Positions 42,206 to 51,655 of a DNA stretch of 64,000 bases are shown in pieces. This stretch comes from Actinernus sp. WN-2022 (Eukaryota; Cnidaria; Anthozoa; Actiniaria; Actinernidae): contig JAOWCC010001751.1 of NCBI GenBank assembly GCA_030867875.1, positions 27,994,829 to 28,058,828 of the forward strand. The letters run 5' to 3'. The notes under the pieces were generated by a model. The model worked only from the letters and a program-made list of their open reading frames with translations. It had not been told where the DNA came from and made no database searches. The position numbers were made by a program, and so were the translations under genes. Every line of letters begins with the position of its first letter. Position 1 is the first letter of the stretch.

Positions 42206-42949
42206 GTGAGGTAGAGATTTCCAGAACTCTGACAGAGAAAACATAGATTCCTGATCCCATGAGATTGAATACATGTACTGTTCATAATGTTGGTTATAGC
42301 ACTCAGCAGTCCATCAGAATCGTTTATCTCATTTCTTTTTCTGAACTTCTGTTGCAGCTGGTTGTACTGATCAGTTGTACTGATCAGTTTACTCTCATTC
42401 GTATTTGACACTGTAGTTGTAATTTGGAACATTGTTAAATGTTAAAATACTATACTTACAAATATTTTAAGCTTTCAAGGCAGTGCAGTTTATCTGAGCA
42501 GATATGGAATATTTCTATAGTCCAAAAAAAAAATGCGTGCAAAGGATCGTGCCCCCCCCCCCCCAAAAAAAAATCCTGCACAATCAAAAAATCAAGCAAA
42601 CGGAAAAAGTCCCACCCCCCAACACACACAATTACTTTTCTAATGATCCGTCCATAAGCTAGAAGAGAATCCTAGAAAGCCGTTCATTTTCCGTTAGCGT
42701 CGAAGTGAAGCGATCGACGGCATATTTTCAGATTTAACGGCTTCTGGCTTTCCCACTGATGAACCTTACCAGAAAACTACCCAGTAATACACTTCATCTA
42801 TTGCTCTACCTACACAACGTGTGTAAGGTTATTTAAAATCGTTTTATTGATAATATTTGAGAAAATTAAACTATACAAGTTCATATCTGTTTCATCTCTG
42901 TGGTCTCAGTCCGTTTGGGCCAATACAAAGTATTGTTAGAATAACATTT

Positions 42950-43053
42950 GCGTCATATATAACTGAAGAGCCAATCAAATACGTGATATTCCAGCCTTTA
43001 CCAGGTTCTTCAGATTGGATGTGCGGAAGACCCTGGGAACGAGATTGTCTAAA
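42950..43053 (-). repeat. Inverted relative of the 36813-37015 repeat
   Basis: On the - strand it reads CTCGTTCCCAGGGTCTTCC and CCTGGTAAAGGC, then TTGATTGGCTCTTC, as at 36822-37012, without the YY1-like motif. Confidence 0.65.
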
Positions 43054-43272
43054 TAATTCTTAATCATCATAGCATCATAAAAATGCAAAATCCCTTCTCG
43101 TATAAAACGGATCAACTCCCGTAACAACCACCTTCCCAAAATCCCCAGGGTGGACGCTTACAAGAGCTTCAACTATATAACTAAACTCACTTAAATTACA
43201 TACATTTTCTAACGAATCATAAGTTATAAAGGCATGAAAGAGAAAGATATAACATACTATGTGAAAATGTGG

Positions 43273-44229
43273 CCTTGAACCCCCCCGATGGGGGAGGGTA
43301 CTCCCTATAATGGACTATACGGGGAGGCTCCGCCCGAAAGGAGTACATTTTCAGGCTGGAGGTATATAAAAGGGTAGGGATTTCACAAGTTGAGGTATAG
43401 AAAAGGGTAGGGAAAACTGTCATTTAGGTATTTAAAAGGGCATTCAAAATATCTCTAACGGATACACCAAACGGCTGATTCATCCAAGTATTTTAAAGTG
43501 CAACTAACCCCTTTTGCAATTTTTATGCATACGAATCTTTGAAAGGTTTTGAGTACTTCTGCGAATAAATTTTTGGCTCACAAAGAATACTTTGTATTCT
43601 AGGCTTGTTTGAAATGGTGAAAATTTTACCTTTCCTGATCCATAACCGCGTAAGAAAAAGCCTGGGTCGATTCTTGATCTTACGTCATCCAACTCATTCG
43701 ACTTTGCAATAATTTGAATAAATATTTAGCATTTACTCTAAAATAACTGTTTTCTTTAGTAACAACTCACAGACTGTGTATATTCTCTATATATCGATGT
43801 TGTTGTGATAGAAAGCCGCCATGGAGAATAATGCATTAATGAGGTGACGTAAGATCAAGAATCGACCCAGGCTTTTTCTTCCGCGGTTATGGGTCAGGAA
43901 AGGTCAAAATTTCACCATTTCGAACAAGCATAGAACATAGAGTATTCTCTGTAAGCCAAAAATTTCTTCGCAGAAGTACTCAAAACCTTTCAAAGATTCG
44001 TATGCATAAAAATTGCAAAAGGGGTTAGTTGCACTTTAAGGGTTGTTTAGTAAAATTCACTCGATTATTGTGAAAGGGGTACCATTTTTTTTATGGAAGG
44101 TATATGAAAGGGTTACCTTTTCTGTCAAAAATGGTATATAAAAGGGTAAGGGTTTGGACCTCGGGGCGGAGCCTCCCCGTATAAAACTTTGTTGAGTACC
44201 CCCCCCCCCCCCCCCCCCGGACCTTGAAC
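43273..44229. mobile_element. hAT-like element with 8-bp duplication, host of a TTAA element
   Basis: CCTTGAAC at 43273-43280 and 44222-44229 flank an element beginning CCCCCCGATGGGGGAGGG and ending in a 20-C run then GGA. Inverted parts include GGTACTC and TATACGGGGAGGCTCCGCCC. Both halves also carry TATATAAAAGGGTA on the same strand. No ORF. The interior is split by the element at 43493-44039. Confidence 0.85.
43493..44039. mobile_element. TTAA-flanked foldback element, family A copy 3
   Basis: TTAA at 43493-43496 and 44036-44039. Ends AGTGCAACTAACCCCTTTTG and CAAAAGGGGTTAGTTGCACT are perfect inverted repeats; arms of about 190 bases mirror each other (TTTTGAGTACTTCTGCG against CGCAGAAGTACTCAAAA). 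The centre (CTTTGCAATAATTTGAA, CACAGACTGTGTATAT, GGAGAATAATGCATTA) matches copy 1. The best-preserved full-length member here. Confidence 0.95.
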
Positions 44230-44316
44230 CTCGGTCTCCCGCGTTCAAGGCGGACGTGACAACCATTGAGAATTGCCATACAATTCTCAATTATATCCGA
44301 GATCACAAGGTTGCTA

Positions 44317-44396
44317 ATTACTAACTATTAAAATATCAACCACAGACTGTATGTTTGGGACAAAACGTTTATTGATAGCCGTGAGGCCGAGATCCG
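44317..44396 (+). repeat. Direct repeat near the recombinase gene, copy 1
   Basis: TTACTAACTATTAAAATATC, ACCACAGACTG, then TTATTGATAGCCGTGAGGCC; repeated at 44708-44777 with a 12-base difference. Both lie beyond the 3' end of the recombinase. Confidence 0.85.
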
Positions 44397-44436
44397 AAGT
44401 TAGCCCTAAATACAAGGGTGGGCTGGGCGGGTAATT

Positions 44437-44548
44437 CCGTTCAGTTCGAGGTTTACATGTGATCTGACTGTTTCTCCGCGCCCGGGTGAAGCTTATACGG
44501 TAACTGATACTTAATGGTAATTATCAATCATCACTCTACGATAATCAT
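44437..44548 (+). repeat. Uninterrupted copy of a 112-bp repeat (empty site)
   Basis: TTCCGTTCAGTTCGAGG to TCTACGATAATCAT. The same sequence is split at 54965-55055 and 58274-58305 by a 3.2-kb element; here a single TAA (44518-44520) occupies the junction. Confidence 0.9.
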
Positions 44549-44553
44549 TGACC

Positions 44554-44711
44554 AATAGAGGTTTTGCACCACCACGTGATGGCAGCCATGTTGGTGGCCA
44601 GAACAATGAGATTTGTTCAATCATGTGAAAAATTAAATATCAAAGGAATAACATTCTATTGTTCCTGCCACCAACATGGCTGCCATCACGTGGTGGTGCA
44701 AAACCTCTATT
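44554..44711. mobile_element. Palindromic MITE (CACCACGTGATGG family)
   Basis: Arms of about 50 bases: AATAGAGGTTTTGCACCACC, ACGTGATGGCAGCCATG and their mirror. Nearly perfect. It directly abuts the second copy of the 44317 direct repeat. Confidence 0.92.
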
Positions 44712-44777
44712 ACTAACTATTAAAATATCAACCACAGACTGCATGTTTATTGATAGCCGTGAGGCCGAGATCCGTAG
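44708..44777 (+). repeat. Direct repeat near the recombinase gene, copy 2
   Basis: Second copy of 44317-44396; both continue after a gap into CGAAGTTAGCCC. Confidence 0.85.
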
Positions 44778-44919
44778 CAATATTACAATCAATAAACGAA
44801 GTTAGCCCAAGAGAAGATAGTCCCAAACATGAAAGGATGTGGTTGATGTAAAACAAAAGTCTAAAATATGTTAAAGAATAAACGAAATTTGCAAAGTGGG
44901 CAATCGGCATGAGCGCTAC

Positions 44920-46089
44920 TTAACGATCGTGAGTGCGTAGGATGTTTGCAGCCATAAGCGCTGCAACCCGTTCTTTCTGTTTATCTGACATTTCGACGTA
45001 CACTAAATAAGTGTCACTGTGCCAATCGCCTTGAGTTTTAATAAGTTCTGATGGAACATTTGCATCGAAAGCAAAAGTTGCTCCGCCTCGTATGAAACTA
45101 TGCGGTGAAAATTGTTTGGAATCTAAGCCTAGTAACTTAGTAACTTTAGCGATGAAACTACTGAACTGCGGATATGTAATTGGTTGAATAGAGTCAGTAG
45201 ACTGTACGGAAAATAAAGGGTCTTGTGGTGAAATAACGTTAACTCGTAAATGCTTCTCTAAGGCTGCTATAGGGCAAAGAATAATACCCGAAATTCGTGG
45301 TAGTGGTAATGTCAGAGCGCGTTCGCGAAACTGGATGGTCTTGGATTCACGCACGGTTAAGTATACGAATGAGTGCTCGAATCTAATATCGGAACGCAGT
45401 AAAACCTTAGCTGAAATCTGGGTGACTGTATCGACCACTAAATTAGACTTGCGCAGGAAAGAGAAAAATGCCACCAAAAACAACGCCCACATGGCAGCTT
45501 GGAATGGGTTGTCGGGATTATTAAAGAGGTGTGCTATGCGGCGCAACAATGGTGGCGTGATAGGGGCTTTACGATCGGGTTGTAATCCTAAGTGCCGTTT
45601 CGCGCCTTTTAACAACAAAGTGAAACGATAATCGTTGTCCCATGTCAACGGGTAACCTAACAGCTTGTGAAAATGCTTAAGACTGCTTATATGATTCAAA
45701 ATAGTGCCGTAAGCACGTTTAAGCGACACGAGATATGCGACGTATCTGATAATTGTTTGAACTGAAACAGGAAATGGTGTGACTGAAATTGAATTGCAAA
45801 ATAGTAGATAACCTCTGATATGCGAGTTCAAATTCTTTTTGGTCGAAATGGCATAGGACGAACTAATCAACTGCCGACCAAAGTTGTCCAATTCTTGTAT
45901 ATCGATGGCTGCGGGAATTCGGTGCGTCCGACCTGGCACAAAATCCTGAGGCCAGTCGATTTTCTTTTTCTTCTTCGTTTCTTTATCTTTCTTCTCGTCG
46001 CTGATCGTGGGCGCTGGCTTGAGTTGCTGTAATCGCAGCACCTCGAGTTCCAACTCAAGTTTTTCTTTGTGAAGTGTTGCCAATTGCAA
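44920..46089 (-). CDS. Tyrosine recombinase (mobile-element integrase)
   Basis: An intact 389-codon frame. The N-terminal coiled coil (HKEKLELELEVLRLQQL) and a Lys run precede a core-binding SAM-like domain (SSYAISTKKNLNSHIRGYLL, RAYGTILNHISSLKHFHKLL) and the catalytic domain with R (FLRKSNLV, about residue 213), K (RESKT, about 250), H-x-x-R (HSFIRGG, about 330), H (GDWHSDTY) and the Tyr nucleophile (LVYVE). This is the full tyrosine-recombinase set for DNA breakage and rejoining. No RT or RNase H of a DIRS/Ngaro element is nearby, so it resembles Crypton-type or orphan recombinases. The upstream frame to about 46382 (MLKIPAPPILFGFFEVLVNP) is probably the original N-terminus, joined through a frameshift near 46115. 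Confidence 0.9.
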   Translation of the reverse strand: MQLATLHKEKLELELEVLRLQQLKPAPTISDEKKDKETKKKKKIDWPQDFVPGRTHRIPAAIDIQELDNFGRQLISSSYAISTKKNLNSHIRGYLLFCNSISVTPFPVSVQTIIRYVAYLVSLKRAYGTILNHISSLKHFHKLLGYPLTWDNDYRFTLLLKGAKRHLGLQPDRKAPITPPLLRRIAHLFNNPDNPFQAAMWALFLVAFFSFLRKSNLVVDTVTQISAKVLLRSDIRFEHSFVYLTVRESKTIQFRERALTLPLPRISGIILCPIAALEKHLRVNVISPQDPLFSVQSTDSIQPITYPQFSSFIAKVTKLLGLDSKQFSPHSFIRGGATFAFDANVPSELIKTQGDWHSDTYLVYVEMSDKQKERVAALMAANILRTHDR

Positions 46090-46426
46090 CTGCTTGTCGA
46101 TGTCGGCTGGTCAGTGTTGGAGGTGGTCCACTCAAAGGAGTTGCCACCTCCGCAGAGTGGGATGGACCTTCGGTGTCTAAATCCAGCTTGAGAAATTAAA
46201 ATGCTCGTACAAGAATTCGCACTTAGAAAAGTTGCTTGAGTTTCTGTTTGCATTTCCAATAAATCTGTCAACGCATGTCGTTCTGTGTGCGACCCTGGAA
46301 TTTTCAATCTGCGAAAACTTTGCGGATTGACCAAAACTTCAAAGAAACCGAAGAGTATGGGTGGGGCAGGTATTTTGAGCAAAAATTAGAGCTGAACAAT
46401 AGGAATCACTTCTGAAGTGTCAGCAC

Positions 46427-47289
46427 TTGTCAACTGAAAGAAAACCAGACCTCGAGAAATTGGGAAAGAGCCAAAACCACGGGAGTCTGTCACGTATTCG
46501 CCGGAATTCTCTTGAAAGCAGCATGGACGGGCAAGGGTTCAACAACTCTCATTTTCTTCCTCAATTTAATGCCTTTTACAGTGATCCCTACGTTTATTCG
46601 CCACCAGCTCCGCAATATCCCAGTGCGACAAGTGGGGTGTTTGAAAGCTCACCGGTCCAAGCGGCCGCGATGTACTCGTATACCCAAAACCAGTCAGCGA
46701 CGCCATCGCCAGTTTATAGCGGCAACGAACCAGACGAAAGTTGTGAAAGTCGTAGTTCTGGAGCTGAGGTCGGAGAGGGAGAAAGAAGTAAAGCCACGAG
46801 CAAGAGAACGTATGAGAAATGGACAAATGACGAACAGAAAATGCTGGTCAGCCATTGGGCAGAACATTTCGATCACATCGAAAGCAAAGATTCAAGAAAG
46901 GTTTGGGATGACATTGCAGAAACGATAAACAAGAAATCTAAGGCATGCATCGCGGTCCCGTCGAGCCACTGACAAATTTCAGAAGAAGATAAAGTATTTG
47001 GTCGACAAGTATAAACAGGCAAAGGACTGGAACGTGAAACAGTTCGGAGAGAATTTAAAGAAGCTAAGTCGATTTTCTACGATGAGATCGATGAAGTTCT
47101 GGGGTGCCGTGATATAGTAACTTTACAGAATGTTGAAGAGGCAGGCTCTAGCGCGACCTCGATAAGCATAAGAACAGCAGTCAAGACAGTAAATAGTTCA
47201 TTGTTCCATCTTTCATACAAAATGCGAAAAATGAATACCTGCTGAATTTGAAGTTGAATTGCACAAAGAGAAAGAAGAACACGCTTAAA
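46427..47289 (+). pseudogene. Myb/SANT-like (MADF/trihelix) DNA-binding gene, frameshifted
   Basis: Divergent from the recombinase, with only about 45 bases between the likely starts. A Ser/Tyr/Pro-rich N-terminus leads into KRTYEKWTNDEQKMLVSHWA, then ESKDSRKVWDDIAETINKKS, the first two helices of a Myb/SANT-like domain. The frame then breaks near 46950; the next frame gives KKIKYLVDKYKQAKDWN, another break near 47045 gives EFKEAKSIFYDEIDEVLGCR, and the C-terminus reads AEFEVELHKEKEEHA before TAA at about 47285. Such domains are found in transposon-encoded DNA-binding partners and in host genes. Three breaks suggest decay, although each is a single indel. Confidence 0.75.
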
Positions 47290-47627
47290 GTTATAGCTAG
47301 TGCTTCGACAGGCCGCATGGTTGCGCTTTGTTTACAAAAAAAATGGCTCATGTTACGCCGATAAAGTGTAATCCCGTCTGTTTTTTTGTCAATGTCAGAA
47401 TGTGCTAATATACTCGGTCTTATACCGCTAGTGCGACCCTACGCCGCGTCAAAGATATTTGGATTCACTTTCATGGTTGCAAACTTTTTGCTGGTAATTT
47501 TAACAGAAACAAGACGCCCGCTGGGCGTTTACTCGGGCTGTCACTTTTAGGTACGAGGCCAACTGTTTCTAAAATAAATTCTGCCAAAAAAGGACGACTT
47601 CGTGAAAATCATTAAAAATTAAAGGCA

Positions 47628-48086
47628 CTTGTACGAGATTGGTAGTGTTATTAGCAAAACCTGTTTGTAAATGCTATTTTCCACCTTCTTACAATTCTCA
47701 ACCTCCAAAGGTCGTCACGGTCACTTACAGGAGCTTCTAATTGCAAAGTTTTACTAATAATTAAAACCAGGTTGCATAAGGGTGGTCGCTGAAGGGACTG
47801 GTCAGAAATTAGCAGGGGAAGGGGTTGTGAAAGGGGGAGGATCATATTGTTTTGAATCCCCAAAACTGGATGGTCATAAATATTGGGCAACTGAAAAAGG
47901 ATTGGTTATAGGGGAGAAAGGGTCAAAAAATTTCATACTAATACATACTATACATTTTTAGACTTTTTTATCTCCACCCCACCCCCTTTGCACCTCCCCT
48001 GCTAATTTTTGACCAGTCCCTAATGTTTAATAAAATATTGTGTGCATTGAAAATTAACTTTATTTAATGAGGGTAACACCAACTAG
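47628..48086 (+). repeat. Direct repeat block, copy 1
   Basis: AAAGGCACTTGTACGAGATT, GGTAGTGTTATTA, CAAAACCTGTTTGTAAATGC ... CTCCCCTGCTAATTTTTGAC, TCCCTAATGTTTAATAAAAT, GAGGGTAACACCA. The same blocks in the same order occur at 50072-50478. Length and spacing are compatible with LTRs, but no TG...CA ends or primer-binding site were found. Confidence 0.75.
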
Positions 48087-48095
48087 TACACACAT

Positions 48096-48180
48096 AGAAA
48101 TGCGTAGCCTCCACCACAGTCGTTTTTAGGGGCTAGTTATGAGCCCTTAAAAACGACTGCGGGGGAGGCTAAGAAATGCG
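48096..48180. mobile_element. 67-bp MITE with a perfect 9-bp duplication
   Basis: AGAAATGCG at 48096-48104 and 48172-48180. Element 48105-48171: TAGCCTCCACCACAGTCG at the left is inverted against CGACTGCGGGGGAGGCTA. Minimal foldback of 67 bases. A 9-bp duplication is usual for Mutator-like elements; 8 bp would suggest hAT. Confidence 0.9.
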
Positions 48181-49439
48181 TGGAACATGATTTAGATTAA
48201 TATCAATTAAAATATGTCACTAATGAAGCTAAATATTGTCTGTTCATGAGTGTAATAATAATATCAGTATACAAGTGAAAGCATATAAATTATATATCAG
48301 TTCAATTGGTTATCTGAAAACATAAATACTTCTTTGTCTTCTTTCTTCAGTATTTCAAGTTGACTTTTCAACATATTTTTCAGGGCAACAGTGTTCGCTT
48401 GGTAAATAAATCTCCACACCCAATTCTATTTATGATTGTTCTAATCAGTTCCAGTATCTGTGTATAGCTCTACCAATTCCAAACCTGCCCTTCCCCAAGG
48501 GTGGATAAGTGGGGCATTTGACTGAGTTTTTGTCCCAGGGGTGAGACATTTTGGAGCAAACAAAAGTTGGCAGGGTGAGGAATTCAATTGTAGAAAGAGT
48601 CAAAATAGTGAATTTGATAAGAGATTTGCACCCGTACCAAAGCCCCACCATGGAGCACTTGACTCCACAGTGGGGCATTTGATGCTCTACAAATATCCGG
48701 GGGGGGGGGGGGGGGTCTATCAATTCCAAACCTGCCCCTCTTCCCGCCATAACTTATATAATTGTACTCTCCAGTATGGCTTTACACAACGAATTCTGCT
48801 CTTCTTTTGACAGTTTCACATTCAATTCAATTTTAATTCGGTATTCTCGGTTTGTAAGTCATATCCAGTTCTGTTTATGGGTATAATTCGTAGTAAATTC
48901 GAATGCCTCTGTATCTTCCGAGTTCTGTTATTGTTTTGACGATCGATTTTAACTTTTTTCCTTCTTGGTCTCTATAAAGTCACATACAGTTCAACTTACG
49001 GACAATTTCATTTCCAGTTCGAATTACAGTCACCATTACACTTAATTTAAAAGTGGGGAACAAGTAAGATTTGCATATATATAAACACATAATTTCAACC
49101 TCACCAGTTCTGATTTCCGTTCGCGTTCAAAGCCAAGGGTCAATCACTGTTCACTTCCAGCTTTTCCGACTCTTGAATTGAAGTCTCAGCAAAGTTCGGC
49201 ATTGTTTGACTGGTTTAGTCAAGACTTCCCAGTTGTGTAATCTCAAGAGTATTTCATTTTCAAGAGAGGACTTCGCAGTAAACAATTACAGCCAACATTG
49301 CAAACAATCAATCCCTCACTGATTTGACCTCCTCACAGTGTGTGATGGTAATGAAGAGCATTTCAACAATATCAAGGCAACACTGCAATCGTATGGCACT
49401 TAGATGCAGCAGTACAGGCATTTTCTTTCAGTTTCCGTG
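48181..49439. other. Intergenic; local direct repeat around a G tract
   Basis: CAATTCCAAACCTGCCC occurs at about 48476 and 48722 and GTGGGGCATTTGA at about 48510 and 48671, with a 17-G run at 48699-48715. No gene seen. Confidence 0.5.
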
Positions 49440-49813
49440 GATTATTGGACCAAAAGGCAAAACCATCACTCCTCCGGCCGGCTAGACTAGCTTACTGTGC
49501 AATATTTGGATCGCCACATCCCTTTCGTAAATGTGAGAATTTTCCATCGAAAGCCCCTAAAAGTCCTGTCAGCCCTAGAATAACTGAATATCTTGATATT
49601 TCATTCGAAGAAACCTTTGGTTTCAGCAAAATAATGGTTCAGAATGAACCCAAACCTTCGCTACGTCGCGTTGCTGGCTTTGCCGAGCTAGCTTTCCACA
49701 ACCAAGATCTGGCGGGTGTCGGATCTGATTGGTTGATTCTGTCACGTGTTGGGATCGAACAATGGGCTCCTGTGTAATCTGATTGGTTACTGACGCCAAA
49801 CAGCGACACAAAA

Positions 49814-49845
<32 letters not shown>

Positions 49846-49880
49846 GAGGCCCTGAGAGGCCTTAACTCGGGCCACCTAGA
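49440..49880. repeat. Dispersed element, copy 1 (AATAAT tail, GGCCCGAGT hairpin)
   Basis: Shares with 51240-51650 a body (GTGAGAATTTTCCATCGAAAGCC; ATCTTGATATTTCATTCGAAG), a TCTGATTGGTTACTGACGCC block, GACACAAAAAATAATAAT and a 3' hairpin around CTCGGGCC. Copy 3 is at 53000-53370. Long frames here are not conserved between copies. Confidence 0.65.
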
Positions 49881-50071
49881 AATAGGTTAATATATAATAC
49901 ATGGAGGTCTAGCATATTTTTGTGCCATAACATGGTTTGTGCTAGGGGAACTGGATAATTGTTGATTCACTACTCATGCTCGTGATAATTTACATATAAT
50001 GGAATGGACCTTTTACAGGAATGCAATCACATGGTTGTACTAGATGGCAAAGAAATCTTAATTCATATATT

Positions 50072-50478
50072 TAAAGGCACTTGTATGAGATTGGTAGTGT
50101 TATTAACAAAACCTGTTTGTAAATGCTATTTTCCACCTTCTTCCCAAAGGTGGTCATGGTCCCTTACGGGAGCTTTTAATTACAAAGTTTTACTGATAAT
50201 AGGTCCTTTGCAGGGCAAGAGCAAGCCAAAATTAGTAAAAAGCCCAAGTTTTAGGTTCATATCTTTAAAACTGAAGGAATGGCAAATTTTTGAAAACTCT
50301 ATAATTTAGCCTACTTTAACAGAGTTTGTGAGGCTGTTTTTTGCGGACTGCATCTCCCCTGCATCTCCCCTGCTAGTTTTTGACTAGTCCCTAATGTTTA
50401 ATAAAATATTGTGTGTTGATTTCATGCATGTAAACCACTTAGAAAATAACTATTTAAAGAGGGTAACACTAGGCTGTT
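50072..50478 (+). repeat. Direct repeat block, copy 2
   Basis: Counterpart of 47628-48086, with roughly 90% identity in the first 130 bases by eye. Confidence 0.75.
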
Positions 50479-50601
50479 TTCTATTGTTGGGTAGGCTAAT
50501 ACTATCACTTGTTTCGAGAAGTTCAACCCGACTCCTTACCTCTGCACGGTATCTCGATTTCCATTGGCCGAGAAAAACGAGACGGTAAACATTTTAGGTT
50601 A

Positions 50602-50646
50602 ATTGTAGATTTCAGATTGTAGATTTCAGATTGTAGATTTCAGATT
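50602..50646 (+). repeat. 14-bp tandem repeat, three copies
   Basis: ATTGTAGATTTCAG at 50602, 50616 and 50630, plus a partial fourth. Confidence 0.9.
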
Positions 50647-51239
50647 GTCCATTTCCTATTGTTAACGAAAGAGAAGGCGAAGTGAAGAAAGTAAAATAAA
50701 TTCCTTCTTCGAGGGTATATAAAATCAAAAGTTTCTTTAGGATAAATAAGGTAGATTTATTGAACGGTAATTTCAAGGTCTTCTGTGCGGTCCATAAAAA
50801 TAAGTAGAAGTCAAAGCCGGAGTTTGAAGCCCGTTCGTATCAATCGTCGACAAACAAAAAACTGCGTGACGCGAAGCGAGGACAAAGACAAAGTGTCGAG
50901 GAACAAGCGTCGCTCCTCGGTGGAAAAGCTTCGTGCCTATATAAGCTTTGCGAAGTGAGAACCTCTGGTACCCAGGGTAGAGTTCACGCCATATCCTGCT
51001 AGATTTTCGTTCCCGAATTTATAAAAAACATGTGCATATAATATTTTAAAAGGACCCTGTCAGATCGAGAACTGAGAAATCGCGAGAAATCGGGTCATTT
51101 CTACTATACTTTCCGAGAGGTTAATAACAATGAATAACAACACAACCACAGTCAATTGGTATAAAAGTTATCATGTTCAGTTTAGCTACTTACATTTACA
51201 AACTGTTGTCTCAGTCCTATTAGTGTTGATCAGATCTTA
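50647..51239. other. Intergenic, no gene seen
   Basis: No exon recognised. GCCTATATAAGC at about 50936 is TATA-like but leads to no ORF. Confidence 0.4.
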
Positions 51240-51655
51240 CTCTTAGCCATCTATGTCACGAGTGGATCCTTGATCTGGATATGTGATAAATTCCCGTCCA
51301 AAGCCCGTGAAACACCTCTCAGCTTTAGAAAAGACAAAAATCTTGGTATTGCACTTAAAGGAACCTTTTGTTTACACAAAAAACAGCTGATATTAAAGGT
51401 TTTGCTAAGTCAAAACTCCCACTCGTCGCCATAAAATGTTGTCCACACTGTTCACGTCACATGGCTGGCGCAACGTACGTGTCACGTGACCAGTCGAAAT
51501 CTGATTGGTTGACGGCGCAAAATCTCGACACAAAAAATAAAAATAAAAACTTGCGATTTCTGACTCGAGCCAGCCGAAGGCCTGGCCCGAGTAATAATAA
51601 TAAACGGCTTGCATTTTCTGTAACAAGAGCCCATCTGGGCTTTCACTCGGGCCAC
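51240..51655. repeat. Dispersed element, copy 2
   Basis: See copy 1: CTGATTGGTTGACGGCGC, CGACACAAAAAATAAAAATA, CTCGAGCCAGCC/GGCCTGGCCCGAG hairpin followed by TAATAATAATAA and a second hairpin block (AAGAGCCCATCTGGGCTT). Confidence 0.65.

Larger units (their letters stand above)
37170..42657. mobile_element. TAA-flanked TIR element (PIF/Harbinger-like) interrupted by a LINE
   Basis: TAA at 37170-37172 and 42655-42657. The left end GGGACGGACCATTATAAAAG is inverted against CTTTTCTAATGATCCGTCC(A). Inside the left part, AAGGGAAAATTAT and GCACAGCCAGCAACA match the inverted right end of the element at 55056-58273. A 3-bp TWA duplication with GGG-type termini fits PIF/Harbinger. The centre (about 37545-42070) is a LINE, so the original element was roughly 950 bases and non-autonomous. 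Confidence 0.75.

Noticed and set aside
45335..45631. 98-codon + strand ORF
   Set aside because: Antisense shadow of the tyrosine recombinase.
49748..49762. Pol III B box (GTTCGATCCC on the - strand) in the repeat at 49440
   Set aside because: It is absent from the two sister copies and no A box is placed correctly.
49445..49777. 110-codon ORF
   Set aside because: It lies in a dispersed repeat whose other copies (51240, 53000) do not conserve the frame.
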